NCBI GenBank assembly: GCA_038501625.1
Contig: JAZAYU010001105.1
Coordinates: forward strand, 23,065-87,064
Direction of reading: 5' to 3'
Origin: Corbicula japonica
Lineage: Eukaryota; Mollusca; Bivalvia; Venerida; Cyrenidae
DNA length: 64,000 bases
Of the stretch, positions 48,535 to 56,555 are shown piece after piece (position 1 is the stretch's first letter; each line of letters begins with the position of its first letter). Both the position numbers and the translations under genes were made by a program. The notes below the pieces were generated by a model, which was not told the origin of the DNA, did no database searches, and saw only the letters and a program-made list of their open reading frames with translations.

Positions 48535-48720
48535 TTATTAAACAAAGTTTTTTATGTAAAATAGCAATGCCTCTACCTCGTTCCGTTGATAAAGAATCGA
48601 AAAGACTGGAATCTGCGGAGACAAGAGTTTATATAGGCAAAGTCACGTGGTGACGTGTGACGTAACAAGAGTCATTTCTGCTGGTTAAAGTGTTTAATCT
48701 TTAATCGATTAAACATACTA
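48535..48720. repeat. Repeat A, second copy
   Basis: Nearly identical to about 42722-42911, from AAGTTATTAAACAAAG to AAACATACTA, including GTCACGTGGTGACGTGTGAC. Its right boundary coincides with where block B begins in the other copy. Confidence 0.85.
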
Positions 48721-49063
48721 ATATGATCAGCAATTCGGGGTTAATATGTTCTCGTTGAATATTGTACTTTGTAATGAACTCTTATTTAAATTTATGTCGA
48801 ACTGCAGGAAAAATAAGGTCCTCGAAAAAAGATTTAATTTTTTTAAATACTTATTTCACATGTTTTTCAAATTTGAAAACGCATCTTATTTTAGACGATA
48901 AAAAAGAAGTGTTTTTTATAACTGATTTCAAATAGCACACAAAAACGAAACCAGAACTTGTGTGTATTTAAATTTTAATTTCTGTTTGGCAAGCCGATTT
49001 GTTTACAAAATAAACTGTTACTTGTTGCTAAAATAATATCTTGAATACAATACTGTTTCTTAC
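48721..49063. other. Stretch without recognised gene (receptor intron)
   Basis: AT-rich, nothing supported. Confidence 0.5.
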
Positions 49064-49192
49064 CTCTTTTCTTTAGCAGCACAATAATAACAGACACACA
49101 GGCAATTATAATGGCAGATAACCCTATCACGGTGACCACAGGTGCTGTGCCCCACGACGCAGTATCGTCTTGCTTAAGTGTCGTAGTGGTAA
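49064..49192 (-). CDS. Ig receptor, transmembrane exon
   Basis: This is a 129-nt exon, phase 1 to 1, with acceptor GTTTCTTTTAG (AG at 49194-49193) and donor GTAAGA from 49063. A short Thr/Lys/Asp stalk is followed by APVVTVIGLSAIIIACVSVI and IVLL, a single hydrophobic helix of about 24 residues. KKR follows directly, a stop-transfer signal that places the C-terminus in the cytosol. It makes the gene a type I membrane receptor when joined to the Ig exons at 50183 and above. Confidence 0.8.
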
Positions 49193-50182
49193 CTAAAAGA
49201 AACCCAATAGAAACACTGATGATTTTTATATTATAACGGGAAGATGTTTGAAAGAAAGTAAAGTCTTAAAATAACAAAATTTTACCACAGACATATAAAC
49301 TTTCCGTACATAACATTGAAACCACTATTTAATACATTTTGCCGCTGTCCATTTCAATGTTTTTGGCGTCTATTACGTTTGGGAAAGATTGTGTTATCTG
49401 CAGTTTGCATTTCCTGATATGCATATTTAAAGTTTTTACTTTTAACGAACAAATAATTTTCATATCTCAAAGGACACATTTAAACACCCATTCAAATATT
49501 ATATTTTTACTCTTATAAAGTCTCAGATTGTTGCAAAATGTTTTAGTACGCGTTTGAATGGCTGCTCGAATGACAGCCGTTACACAAGGAGCTGTTTGAG
49601 AAGCAAGAAGTGCGCACCTGCGTCACAGTCTTTAATCATGCACAGTCAACTTATTTATAAATCGCTTACATTGTACGTAGAGCAAAAGATTAACATCACA
49701 AAATCAGATTTTTCTAAAGAAAAAAATACTTTTTTAGGATCTAATTTTTACTGGTGTAAATATTGAGTTGTGTTAGGCGGCGTGGATATGCATTTTCATT
49801 ATTGTCCACGAAAAGGCTCAATCAAACCGAGCCTGCAATATTTTCATATTTGTCGTGTTCGGCTTTCAAAATTACCTTTAACCTATTTCGGGAGTGCAAA
49901 AGAAGTTATGATAAAAAAAGTCTTCAGTGGTTCTATCGGAACTGTATAGAATATATTTAAACAATGTGGAAAATATTTCCAGTCCTTGTTATCGTCTTAA
50001 TAAACATCTTATCGTATCGTCTAACGACATTAAAACTTGTTAATAAGTAGTGGAAATTGCTTGGGGTTTTAGATATAATGGTGGTGTATAAAAAGAAAAT
50101 AGGTACTAAATGAAAAAGAAGAACGTGGAATTATGTAGGAAAGGTTTTTGAAAATGTCACGAAGCAGAAAAGGAAATACTAC
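49193..50182. other. Receptor intron with dispersed repeat
   Basis: Contains one copy of the GAGCCTGCAATATTTTCATA repeat at about 49750-49930. Otherwise nothing supported. Confidence 0.5.
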
Positions 50183-50500
50183 CTGGAATACTGATGACAA
50201 ACGATCCATGTGTTGTGACATTAAAATCTCTGCAAACAGTTCTGCAGACAACCAGCTGCCCGGAATGAACTGCACTAACATTAAAGGATGCCTCCCATAA
50301 AGAATCAATACCTCCATTTGGATAACCAGCAGGTGTATTTAAAAGAAATGTTTCATGAAATTTCAAATTATATGGCACGATCCAATGCGGTTTGCATGCA
50401 GGATTTGCATTGTGTATTGTACAATTCGAACGGACTAGATAAAAGTCCTGGTCCTCGATTCGGTATGTAGCTGATGTAACTGTAACAGATTCCGGTGGAA
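50183..50500 (-). CDS. Ig receptor, third Ig-like domain exon
   Basis: This is a 318-nt exon, 106 codons, phase 1 to 1, with acceptor GCATTTTCAG (AG at 50502-50501) and donor GTAGTA from 50182. It begins with a Pro-rich hinge (VPPESVTVTS). A cysteine in VRSNCTIHNANPACKPHW and one in QLVVCRTVC are spaced as B- and F-strand cysteines of an Ig fold, with two extra Cys that could form a second bond. N-glycosylation sequons are NCT, NVS and NVT. It precedes the transmembrane exon, so it is the membrane-proximal domain. Confidence 0.75.
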
Positions 50501-50650
50501 CTGAAAATGCAAGATTATTTTTGAGAATTCTTAACCGGTGTAAATCAAAGAAAATGATGGGCAATTCCAATTTCTCCATCTTTATCATAAAACAATCCAA
50601 TCTGAAAACTTAAAAGATATTCAACATTGATGATGCGTCTAGAACCTGAG

Positions 50651-50816
50651 CCCAAGGTTATAAAACTGAGCATGAAAACCAGTCTCAAATCCCAAGCATC
50701 TGATTGGCTAATTGGCGACTGGTCGCCATTTCAGTCAATCAGATGCTCGGCCATTTCAGTCAATCAGATGCTCGAGATTTGAGACTGGTTTCCAATCTCA
50801 GTTTTATAACCTTCAG
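50651..50816. mobile_element. Foldback MITE family 2 in receptor intron
   Basis: AAGGTTATAAAACTGAGCAT ... CTCAGTTTTATAACCTT with the CAGTCTCAAATC arms. A CGGCCATTTCAGTCAATCAG segment is doubled near the centre, so the right arm has a partial duplication. Confidence 0.85.
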
Positions 50817-51113
50817 CCCTGATTAAACCCACATTAGCAAAATGCTTTGCCACTGGCTGTTCCAAGATTATTTTATATCAATATTTGTGATACCCTTTAA
50901 ATTAATTTGAATCACCAACCATTGCTCTTTTTCAATACATTTTGATTATGTGGGAAAGCTGTGTTTTCTTTCTGTGACTATTCTTTATAAGCCTATTTCA
51001 CTATATAATGATCTGGATGAGAAATTAATTTTATATGATAGTTATAACAACTCACAACAATCGAAGATTAAAACCGCTAATGAAACTCGATATATTTTAC
51101 AAACAGTACTTAC

Positions 51114-51416
51114 ATAGATGTTGAACTGGATTACTTTCTGTGCAGAGCGTTGTGTTGATGTAGTGTGGGTTAGATCTACAACAAGACACACGGCGATTGT
51201 TCCACTCCTTTTTAAACTTTGTCAACGTGGAAGAGGTCAGGAGCAATTCGGCATTAGTGTGGTTTCTATACAAAACGTATTCATGTATCTCTTCTCCACC
51301 AATACGGAGGAAGACACGGGCAGGAGGACGTCCAACCTCATAGACACAGGCTATGTTTATTGGCTCACCTTCTTTGGTTATGTTTGGCACGGTAAATGAT
51401 TTCATCACAGGCGGCT
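51114..51416 (-). CDS. Ig receptor, second Ig-like domain exon
   Basis: This is a 303-nt exon, 101 codons, phase 1 to 1, with acceptor TTTGGTTACAG (AG at 51418-51417) and donor GTAAGT (51113-51108). The peptide has PINIACVYEVGRPPARVFLR with the B-strand Cys, a strand-like ELLLTSSTLTKF, and NNRRVSCCRS with the F-strand Cys. This arrangement resembles C2-type domains of CD80/nectin-like receptors. NHT and NTT are glycosylation sequons. Confidence 0.8.
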
Positions 51417-51879
51417 CTGTAACCAAAATATTTTGATATCTGTCAGCATACAATGTCAAGACCGGAAATCATGTTTTGCTTAGATTACATGCATGGCTTG
51501 TTGCTCATAAAATATTTATGGCTGATGTAGTCATGGCTCCAGCTCTAGCGAATGTTAACTGTTTAAAGATCAGAAGAAAAACATATTTAAGATTAACGAG
51601 TTTTAAAAGTTCGAAAATTTCTGTAATACATTTTTAGAATTCGTCATAGCGATTGTTAACCAAATGTATTAGCTTCAGCGTGCATGTGTATACGGACCGC
51701 AAATAGGTTTTAGCCGACATTCTTGCTTCCAAAGTTATCCGAAGTCATTGTAAAAGGCAGCAGATGACAAAAGTAAATGAAAATCTGATTGAGCATCAAT
51801 TTTATTCGAAAACAAAAAAGGTGGTCAGTGTAGCTTATAGTTGATGTTTGCTTGATATTCTTCCTGCTTTTTAAATTTT

Positions 51880-52245
51880 ACATTCGGCGTTGTCTGTGAT
51901 ATGTAGGATTTATATTCTCAGATCCCCTGTCCAAGTTCTATTTTGTTTAATTCCGTCCATTGTTTTCTCGTTTAGGGCAAACCAAACCCATTCTTTTATC
52001 TGGGGACCATACGCCGCTGAACATAAACTGGTATTAATTTGAAAATATCGCATTGAAGGTTCCATGTTCACCGCAAGTATGCATACCATCGTTTGGGATG
52101 GATAAAATTGTACTGTTGATTGGTGTAAATATTGAATTGCGCTCAACCCGGGGCTAGGCGACGTTGGCAGTAATATGAATTACCATTACTGACCATGAAC
52201 AGGCTCAACCAAACCGAGCCTGCAATATTTTTTTCATATTTACCG
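51880..52245. repeat. Dispersed GAGCCTGC-type repeat in receptor intron
   Basis: Contains CAACCCGGGGCTAGGCG and CCAAACCGAGCCTGCAATAT. The minus-strand open frame here (51910-52146) is repeat. Confidence 0.65.
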
Positions 52246-52288
52246 AAAATATTATGTACTTGATCATTAAGAATAAAGTTTTACTTAC

Positions 52289-52588
52289 TGGTAACATAAA
52301 CAACAGCAGTGGTAGTCAGAGGCTTGTCTAATGCATCATTTGTCACAGAGCAAACTGCTTGATGCATGTGGAACTGGTTTCTCAAATAAAATAAATGATA
52401 ATATTCTCCAGTTTCATCTTTTTTAGTCTCAAGTGTTCTATTGTAAATGGTTAGTGACACATTTACAGGTTGAGAGCCGCCCGTTGTGTTGCAGACCACC
52501 TTGATTTGCTGGCCATCCTCACCTACGATGCAGTTAACGCAGCTGTCAATATCTGTCAAATCTGTGAACACTGGCTGACTTGGCGGAT
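52289..52588 (-). CDS. Ig receptor, first visible Ig-like domain exon
   Basis: This is a 300-nt exon, 100 codons, phase 1 to 1, with acceptor CCGAGTATAG (AG at 52590-52589) and donor GTAAGT (52288-52283). It opens DPPSQPVFTD; QQIKVVCNTTGGSQPVNVSL carries the B-strand Cys and MHQAVCSVTNDALDKPL the F-strand Cys. The pattern is the short C2-like domain common in molluscan and vertebrate immune-type receptors. Because it enters in phase 1, another coding exon (signal peptide or Ig domain) must precede it; I found none between it and the Polinton-like element. Confidence 0.8.
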
Positions 52589-53006
52589 CTATACTCGGAA
52601 ACAGAAAAATGTGCGGTTTCATATAGCTTTTATTATAATCTTTTATTTACTAGATATTTCTCCATTACCTTTTTTACTATTAAATAACGGTATGCAGTAA
52701 GGGTCATATTGTTTTTAAGTCTAGAAGTGTAGACCTTTAAAAATTAAACATCAGTTGTAGTGTACGAGATTGGCAGACATAAAACAAGTTTGTTTTTTTT
52801 TAAATTTAGTTTCAATACAGTAAGTTTTTTGTCTCCAAGAAAGCTTTGAGAAAGAGCTATTTTATGCTTCGTTGCATCATTAACGGTCATTAAACTGTTT
52901 TTAAAAATGTCAAATGTGTAGTCATGTCGTCTACATTTGTAAATTGCTTTTTTTTCACTAAAATTCGACGACTGACATTATTTACTTTGAGTAGTATATG
53001 CGTCTC
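52589..53006. other. Stretch without recognised gene
   Basis: Intron or upstream sequence, nothing supported. Confidence 0.5.
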
Positions 53007-53375
53007 TTTGGCATCAGTAATCAAGCAAATTTGACAGGTATGATTTCATACATGTTGACAGTGTTATATCATTCCTCACAGGCATCGATAATCAATCAAA
53101 TTTGACAGGTATGATGCCATACATGTTTACAGCGTTATATCAGTCTCTTGGGTAATCAATGATACTTCCGGGGGGAAGCGAGCCCTTCCCGGTGACAACG
53201 CCTAGCCATGTTTAATCAAAATTGACAGGTATGATGCCATAGTTGAAAGTCAGAAATATTGAAGGTATTATAGCTTAATATGAGTTTTGGCATCAGGACT
53301 TCTACAATTTTGACAGTTATGATCTTTAGACATATTGACAGTATTATGTCTTAGATACAATACATTTGGACAGGT
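53007..53375. repeat. About 70-bp degenerate tandem repeat, five units
   Basis: Units carry AATTTGACAGGTATGAT and CATACATGTTGACAG variants (53030, 53100, 53220, 53310, 53360). A GC-rich insert TTCCGGGGGGAAGCGAGCCC interrupts at about 53165. It abuts the left side of the Polinton-like element. Confidence 0.7.
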
Positions 53376-53556
53376 ATGGTTTCATCCGTCTTCCTTTTCC
53401 TCTACATCCATATTTAAACGTTTAGAAAAAAGAAATTAACGTTAATTTATACAGATTTAAAGTGTTAACTGCTCCTCTGGAAAAGAAAATACTTAGAAAC
53501 TATAATTTATTTTAGAATGAATATCTGACTTTGTTAAATACTTTAGTAAAGACATA

Positions 53557-53850
53557 ATGACTGCAAACCTTAATGAAACGAGTGCACAAATTAAACTTTC
53601 TACCCACGCGGTAGAAAAACATCTTAACTATAAGAATTTAGACTCATCTGTGTTTTTTAACTGGACAATTATGTACGAGAGCATTAAAATGTGTTTACAA
53701 ATGCCTGATAAAGTTAAGCAAAAAGGAAAACGTTTCGAATTACCCTTGTTACCCTTGTATTATAAAATGTTTATAAGAATGAATATTTTGTTTGTTATCA
53801 AAATAAAATATGAGTCTCTGGAAACAGTATTTGTCTTCTATTTACTTTGA
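53557..53850 (+). CDS. Small ORF upstream of integrase, function unknown
   Basis: A 97-codon ATG-initiated frame that overlaps the start of the integrase by 41 nt. It has a polar N-terminal half (MTANLNETSAQIKLSTHAVE) and a C-terminal half with aromatic and hydrophobic residues. I recognise no domain. Its last part is out-of-frame integrase leader, so the functional product, if any, may be shorter. Position upstream of the integrase is the only hint that it belongs to the element. Confidence 0.35.
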   Translation: MTANLNETSAQIKLSTHAVEKHLNYKNLDSSVFFNWTIMYESIKMCLQMPDKVKQKGKRFELPLLPLYYKMFIRMNILFVIKIKYESLETVFVFYLL

Positions 53851-54913
53851 CCCTGGTCATTCAGCTAGTTATACTAGCCCTGACAAATTATATCATATTG
53901 TTAAAACAGAGGGTAAATATAAAATTGGTAGACATAAAATCAGAAAATGGTTACAAGATCAAGAATCATACTCTCTCACCAGAGGAGCGAGGCGAAAATT
54001 TAATCGCTCCAGAGTGATTGTAGACGGTATTGATAGTCAGTGGGATCTAGACCTTATGGACATGTCTGGGCTGGCCAATGAGAATGATCACTTCAAATAT
54101 ATTTTAGTAGCCATTGATATTTTCTCGCGCTTTACACTGTGTCAGCCCTTAAGAACGAAAAAAGGAATTGATGTAGTAACCGCCTTAGAGCGTATGTTTT
54201 CGAGTCCTCGAAAACCCGCCACAGTGAGGAGTGATCGTGGTATGGAGTTTAGGAGTAAAGAGGTCAACAAGTACCTTAAACAAATCTCGATCCATCACTT
54301 TTACTCCCATAACACTGAGACAAAGGCCAATTACGCAGAAAGGGTGATCAAAACACTGAAACACAAGATATTTAGATATTTGTTAAAGAACAGAACGCGT
54401 CGTTATATAAGCGTCTTGCAAAATATTGTCACAAGCTACAACCATACATTTCATCGGAGTTTAGGCGCAACACCCGTCAGTATCACTAAAGAAAATGAAG
54501 CTGAGAGTCGCCTACAACAATATCTACTTAGAAAAAAACAATCTATAAAGACGCCTAAAATTTACAAGTTTAAAGTCGGCCAAACTGTTCGCCTGTCTCA
54601 CTTACGAAGTGTGTTCGATAGGGAATACTCTCAAAAGTGGACTGGAGAGATTTTTAAAATTAATAAACGATTCAAAAGAGAAGGACTTCCGGTGTACACT
54701 TTAGAGGATTGGGAAGGGGATAACGTAGAAGGTACTTTTTACGAGCAAGAACTCCAGTCTGTAAATGTGGATGAGTTGACAGAATATCATATCGAGAAAA
54801 TTTTAAAGAGAAGAATTCGCAAAGGACAAAAAGAGGTTTTGGTTCGGTGGTTACACTGGCCCAAAAAATATGACAGTTGGATACCCGAAGCGGACGTACA
54901 GAGGTATACTTAG
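53810..54913 (+). CDS. Polinton integrase (rve fold) with chromodomain
   Basis: 367 residues, full length for the family, ATG start. The N-terminus MSLWKQYLSSIYFDP is typical of Polinton integrases, followed by a zinc-free helical region. The catalytic core shows WDLDLMDM (Asp81), VRSDRGMEF (Asp142) and KANYAERVIKTLK (Glu177). That is a D,D,E triad with 34 residues between the last two, close to DD35E of retroviral integrases. The C-terminal residues 325-367 form a chromodomain (EYHIEKILKRR, VRWLHWPKKYDSWIP), which in related elements targets methylated histones. It inserts the element DNA into the host genome. No stops or frameshifts are seen, so it looks functional. Confidence 0.95.
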   Translation: MSLWKQYLSSIYFDPGHSASYTSPDKLYHIVKTEGKYKIGRHKIRKWLQDQESYSLTRGARRKFNRSRVIVDGIDSQWDLDLMDMSGLANENDHFKYILVAIDIFSRFTLCQPLRTKKGIDVVTALERMFSSPRKPATVRSDRGMEFRSKEVNKYLKQISIHHFYSHNTETKANYAERVIKTLKHKIFRYLLKNRTRRYISVLQNIVTSYNHTFHRSLGATPVSITKENEAESRLQQYLLRKKQSIKTPKIYKFKVGQTVRLSHLRSVFDREYSQKWTGEIFKINKRFKREGLPVYTLEDWEGDNVEGTFYEQELQSVNVDELTEYHIEKILKRRIRKGQKEVLVRWLHWPKKYDSWIPEADVQRYT

Positions 54914-54997
54914 ACTAATCGAGCGACAGGATGCGTGATTTCACTTTAAATATCTGTGAATCATTTACTAACACTCAAATCGTTTCAAGACGCCACA

Positions 54998-55402
54998 ATG
55001 AAGATAACGAATGTAGTGTGTAGCGCTAATTTAAACTGTGACATTGATCTGCGACGGTTGTGTTACCGACTGTCAAACGTGAGATATGATCCACGAAGAT
55101 TTCCTGGATTGATATGGCAACACAAAAGTATAGGAGGGAACTGTTTAGTATTCTCGAACGGGTCAATTAATTGTAATGGATCTGCCAACACTATAAATCA
55201 GGGATTAGGAAGATTGAGACGATATGCTAGAAAACTCCAACGTTTAGGTTATACGATTGCATTAAAAGATGTGAAAATTTTGACCATTTCCGGCTACCAT
55301 AGAGTTAGCGGTCCTCTGAGGTTAGACGAGCTTACCAAAGATATGAAAGGTAGTTTCGAGCCAGAATTATTTCCTTCAGCCTACATAAAAAAGAAGGAAT
55401 AA
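54998..55402 (+). CDS. TATA-binding-protein-like protein, first repeat and part of second
   Basis: 134 residues from ATG at 54998 (a GTG at 54956 would add 14). TBP is a saddle of two ~90-residue repeats that binds the TATA element. Here the first repeat is complete: ITNVVCSANLNCDIDLRRL, YDPRRFPGLIW, LVFSNGSINCNG and GLGRLRRYARKLQRLGY line up with TBP's (N.V.T..LGC.LDL..), N.KRF.A.I, L.F.SGK...TGA and AR...R..QKLGF. The second repeat starts normally (GPLRLDEL, FEPELFPSAYIK), then meets TAA just after FPG-equivalent. The missing half lies in the -1 frame to 55521, so the whole would be about 174 residues, near the 180 of a TBP core. No introns. It could recruit host polymerase II to the element's promoters; that is inference. 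Confidence 0.85.
   Translation: MKITNVVCSANLNCDIDLRRLCYRLSNVRYDPRRFPGLIWQHKSIGGNCLVFSNGSINCNGSANTINQGLGRLRRYARKLQRLGYTIALKDVKILTISGYHRVSGPLRLDELTKDMKGSFEPELFPSAYIKKKE
55387..55393 (+). promoter_or_regulatory. Candidate -1 frameshift heptamer A AAA AAG
   Basis: The heptamer sits in the zero frame as xxA AAA AAG, the phase needed for tandem slippage, and 7 nt before the zero-frame stop (55400-55402). The -1 frame then encodes the rest of the second TBP repeat. A AAA AAG is the well-known bacterial dnaX slip site and is weaker in eukaryotes. I see no strong downstream pseudoknot by eye. A one-base length change in the A6 run would look identical. Confidence 0.4.
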
Positions 55403-55521
55403 CTTTCAGTTGTTTTTACTCAGGGAAAGTTATTATTACTGGAATTAAAAGAGTTGAGGACATTGATGAAGTGGTTAACCCTTCCCTAATTGAGATAGAA
55501 ATGTATACAGTGTATGAATGA
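55393..55521 (+). CDS. Remainder of TBP-like second repeat, -1 frame
   Basis: In the -1 frame 43 codons are open to TGA at 55519-55521. They contain FYSGKVIITGIK, matching TBP's F.SGKVVLTGAK, and then an acidic helix RVEDIDEVV where TBP has its second helix. There is no ATG for independent translation of this piece before the motif, so it must be made by frameshift, or it is a broken end. Confidence 0.7.
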   Translation, partial: EGITFSCFYSGKVIITGIKRVEDIDEVVNPSLIEIEMYTVYE

Positions 55522-55738
55522 AAGAATAGTATTTAAAGTGACTAAGGAAACTTAAGCTGTGTTTAGAGCTATTAACTGTTTAACCATATTAAGTGACGCT
55601 AGTATTAAAGATCGTAAGATGATGTTACACAATATGTCAAGACTTTAGATAAAACAGATTTTGTGTAGTAATGAGATAAGTGAATAATACGATTTGAGAA
55701 GGTGTGTATGGTTAGCGAACTGCAGGAAAGAAAAATTA
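55522..55738 (+). other. Gap between TBP-like and penton-like genes
   Basis: About 215 bp without an open frame, the only sizeable gap in the element's gene block. It is the best place for a promoter of the morphogenesis genes; AT-rich, no diagnostic motif identified. Confidence 0.4.
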
Positions 55739-55756
55739 ATGACATTAAAACAAACC

Positions 55757-56188
55757 ATGTCAGACATGTACCTTTACCTAAATAGTCAGGACTCTATTGA
55801 TATACGTAAGAAGAACAGCCCATCAGATTTCTGGATTCAATTTCCCAAGGTGTTTTCATTCGAAGGTGACTGGGTGTGTGGACTGAGGGAGATATCGTTC
55901 ACCTGTGATTTTACACCAAAGACCTCGAGACTCTATCTTTGTTGCGATATTGTGGAGGAATCTTATGTAAGGAGCACGTTACTGCCAGTGTTAAGAAGCA
56001 TAGAGGTTCAAAGTCATTACCAGAAGCTGAAATTTGAAGATTTTACAAGTCCATTATACATACGCATTAAAGAAGTCAATTTGAATGCAATCAGACTTTA
56101 CATGGTAGATGAGTACTTAAATCCCTTACAGTTTAAATCCAACGATCTTCACTGTGTCCTGCATTTGCGCAAGAAATGGGTTCCATAG
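55757..56188 (+). CDS. Penton/minor capsid-like protein
   Basis: 143 residues from ATG at 55757 (ATG at 55739 is an alternative, 6 residues longer). The pattern fits the Polinton minor capsid (penton, single jelly roll). MYLYLNSQDS begins it, a WIQFPK strand and the WVCGLREISF strand follow, then LYLCCDIVEESYV, the partner of the usual 'L.VYCD.....V' segment, LPVLRSIE, PLYIRIKEVNLNAIRLYMVD and a final hydrophobic strand LHCVLHLRKKW (usually V.LHFR). Length is at the short end of the family (typically 150-250). Its stop overlaps the next start by 13 nt. It would form capsid vertices. Confidence 0.7.
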   Translation: MSDMYLYLNSQDSIDIRKKNSPSDFWIQFPKVFSFEGDWVCGLREISFTCDFTPKTSRLYLCCDIVEESYVRSTLLPVLRSIEVQSHYQKLKFEDFTSPLYIRIKEVNLNAIRLYMVDEYLNPLQFKSNDLHCVLHLRKKWVP

Positions 56189-56544
56189 AGGTTTACGATT
56201 ATAATCAACAGAAATGGGTACCTTATGTTCCCGACAACGAGAAATGGTATCAACATTTCAAAGATTTGAGAGACGGTTATGTTCAACCCGATCATATGGG
56301 TCGTTATATTGTGGGAAGTGGAACCAGATACAGAAAATTAAGAGAGGAAGAAGACAAATATATTCAACGTCCCGTAGTCAATCTGGTAACACCCGTGGCA
56401 CAAGCTATAGCAATTGCGAAATCTGAAGAAGAAGAGCGTAAGAAGATTACTGGAACTAAACGTAAGAATTTGGAAAACACTGTGTCGAAATCTAAACGTA
56501 GACAGTCGTACTTTTATGATCCCGACAGTCAACTGAAATATTGA
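56176..56544 (+). CDS. Small basic Polinton protein between penton and capsid
   Basis: 122 residues, ATG start overlapping the previous gene. An aromatic N-terminal region (NQQKWVPYVPDNEKWYQHFK) leads to DHMGRYIVGSG, then a helix of charged residues and a Lys/Arg-rich stretch (TGTKRKNLENTVSKSKRRQS), ending SYFYDPDSQLKY. I do not recognise a named domain. A position between penton and capsid, small size and a basic tail suggest a virion core or minor cement protein (compare adenovirus core and pVI-type proteins), by context only. Confidence 0.55.
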   Translation: MGSIEVYDYNQQKWVPYVPDNEKWYQHFKDLRDGYVQPDHMGRYIVGSGTRYRKLREEEDKYIQRPVVNLVTPVAQAIAIAKSEEEERKKITGTKRKNLENTVSKSKRRQSYFYDPDSQLKY

Positions 56545-56555
56545 AAACGAAAACA

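Larger units (their letters stand above)
38133..52588 (-). other. Gene model: Ig-superfamily receptor with ITIM-like tail
   Basis: Seven exons on the minus strand join without breaking frame: 52588-52289, 51416-51114, 50500-50183 (three Ig-like domains), 49192-49064 (transmembrane), 39600-39570, 39144-39033 and 38273-38133 (cytoplasmic tail with stop). All have AG acceptors and GT donors, mostly GTAAGT. Phases run 1-1-1-1-1-2-0 and match at every junction. The signal peptide and perhaps more Ig domains must lie upstream of 52588; the Polinton-like element occupies the next 6 kb and could sit in intron 1. The tail carries SxYxxL, IxYxxL and YxxM tyrosines, so an inhibitory or adaptor-binding immune-type receptor is plausible; ligand unknown. 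Confidence 0.75.

Noticed and set aside
50288..50470. Plus-strand frames opposite the Ig exons (also 51118-51399 and 52470-52700)
   Set aside because: Shadows of the minus-strand Ig exons, which have matched splice sites and cysteine patterns.
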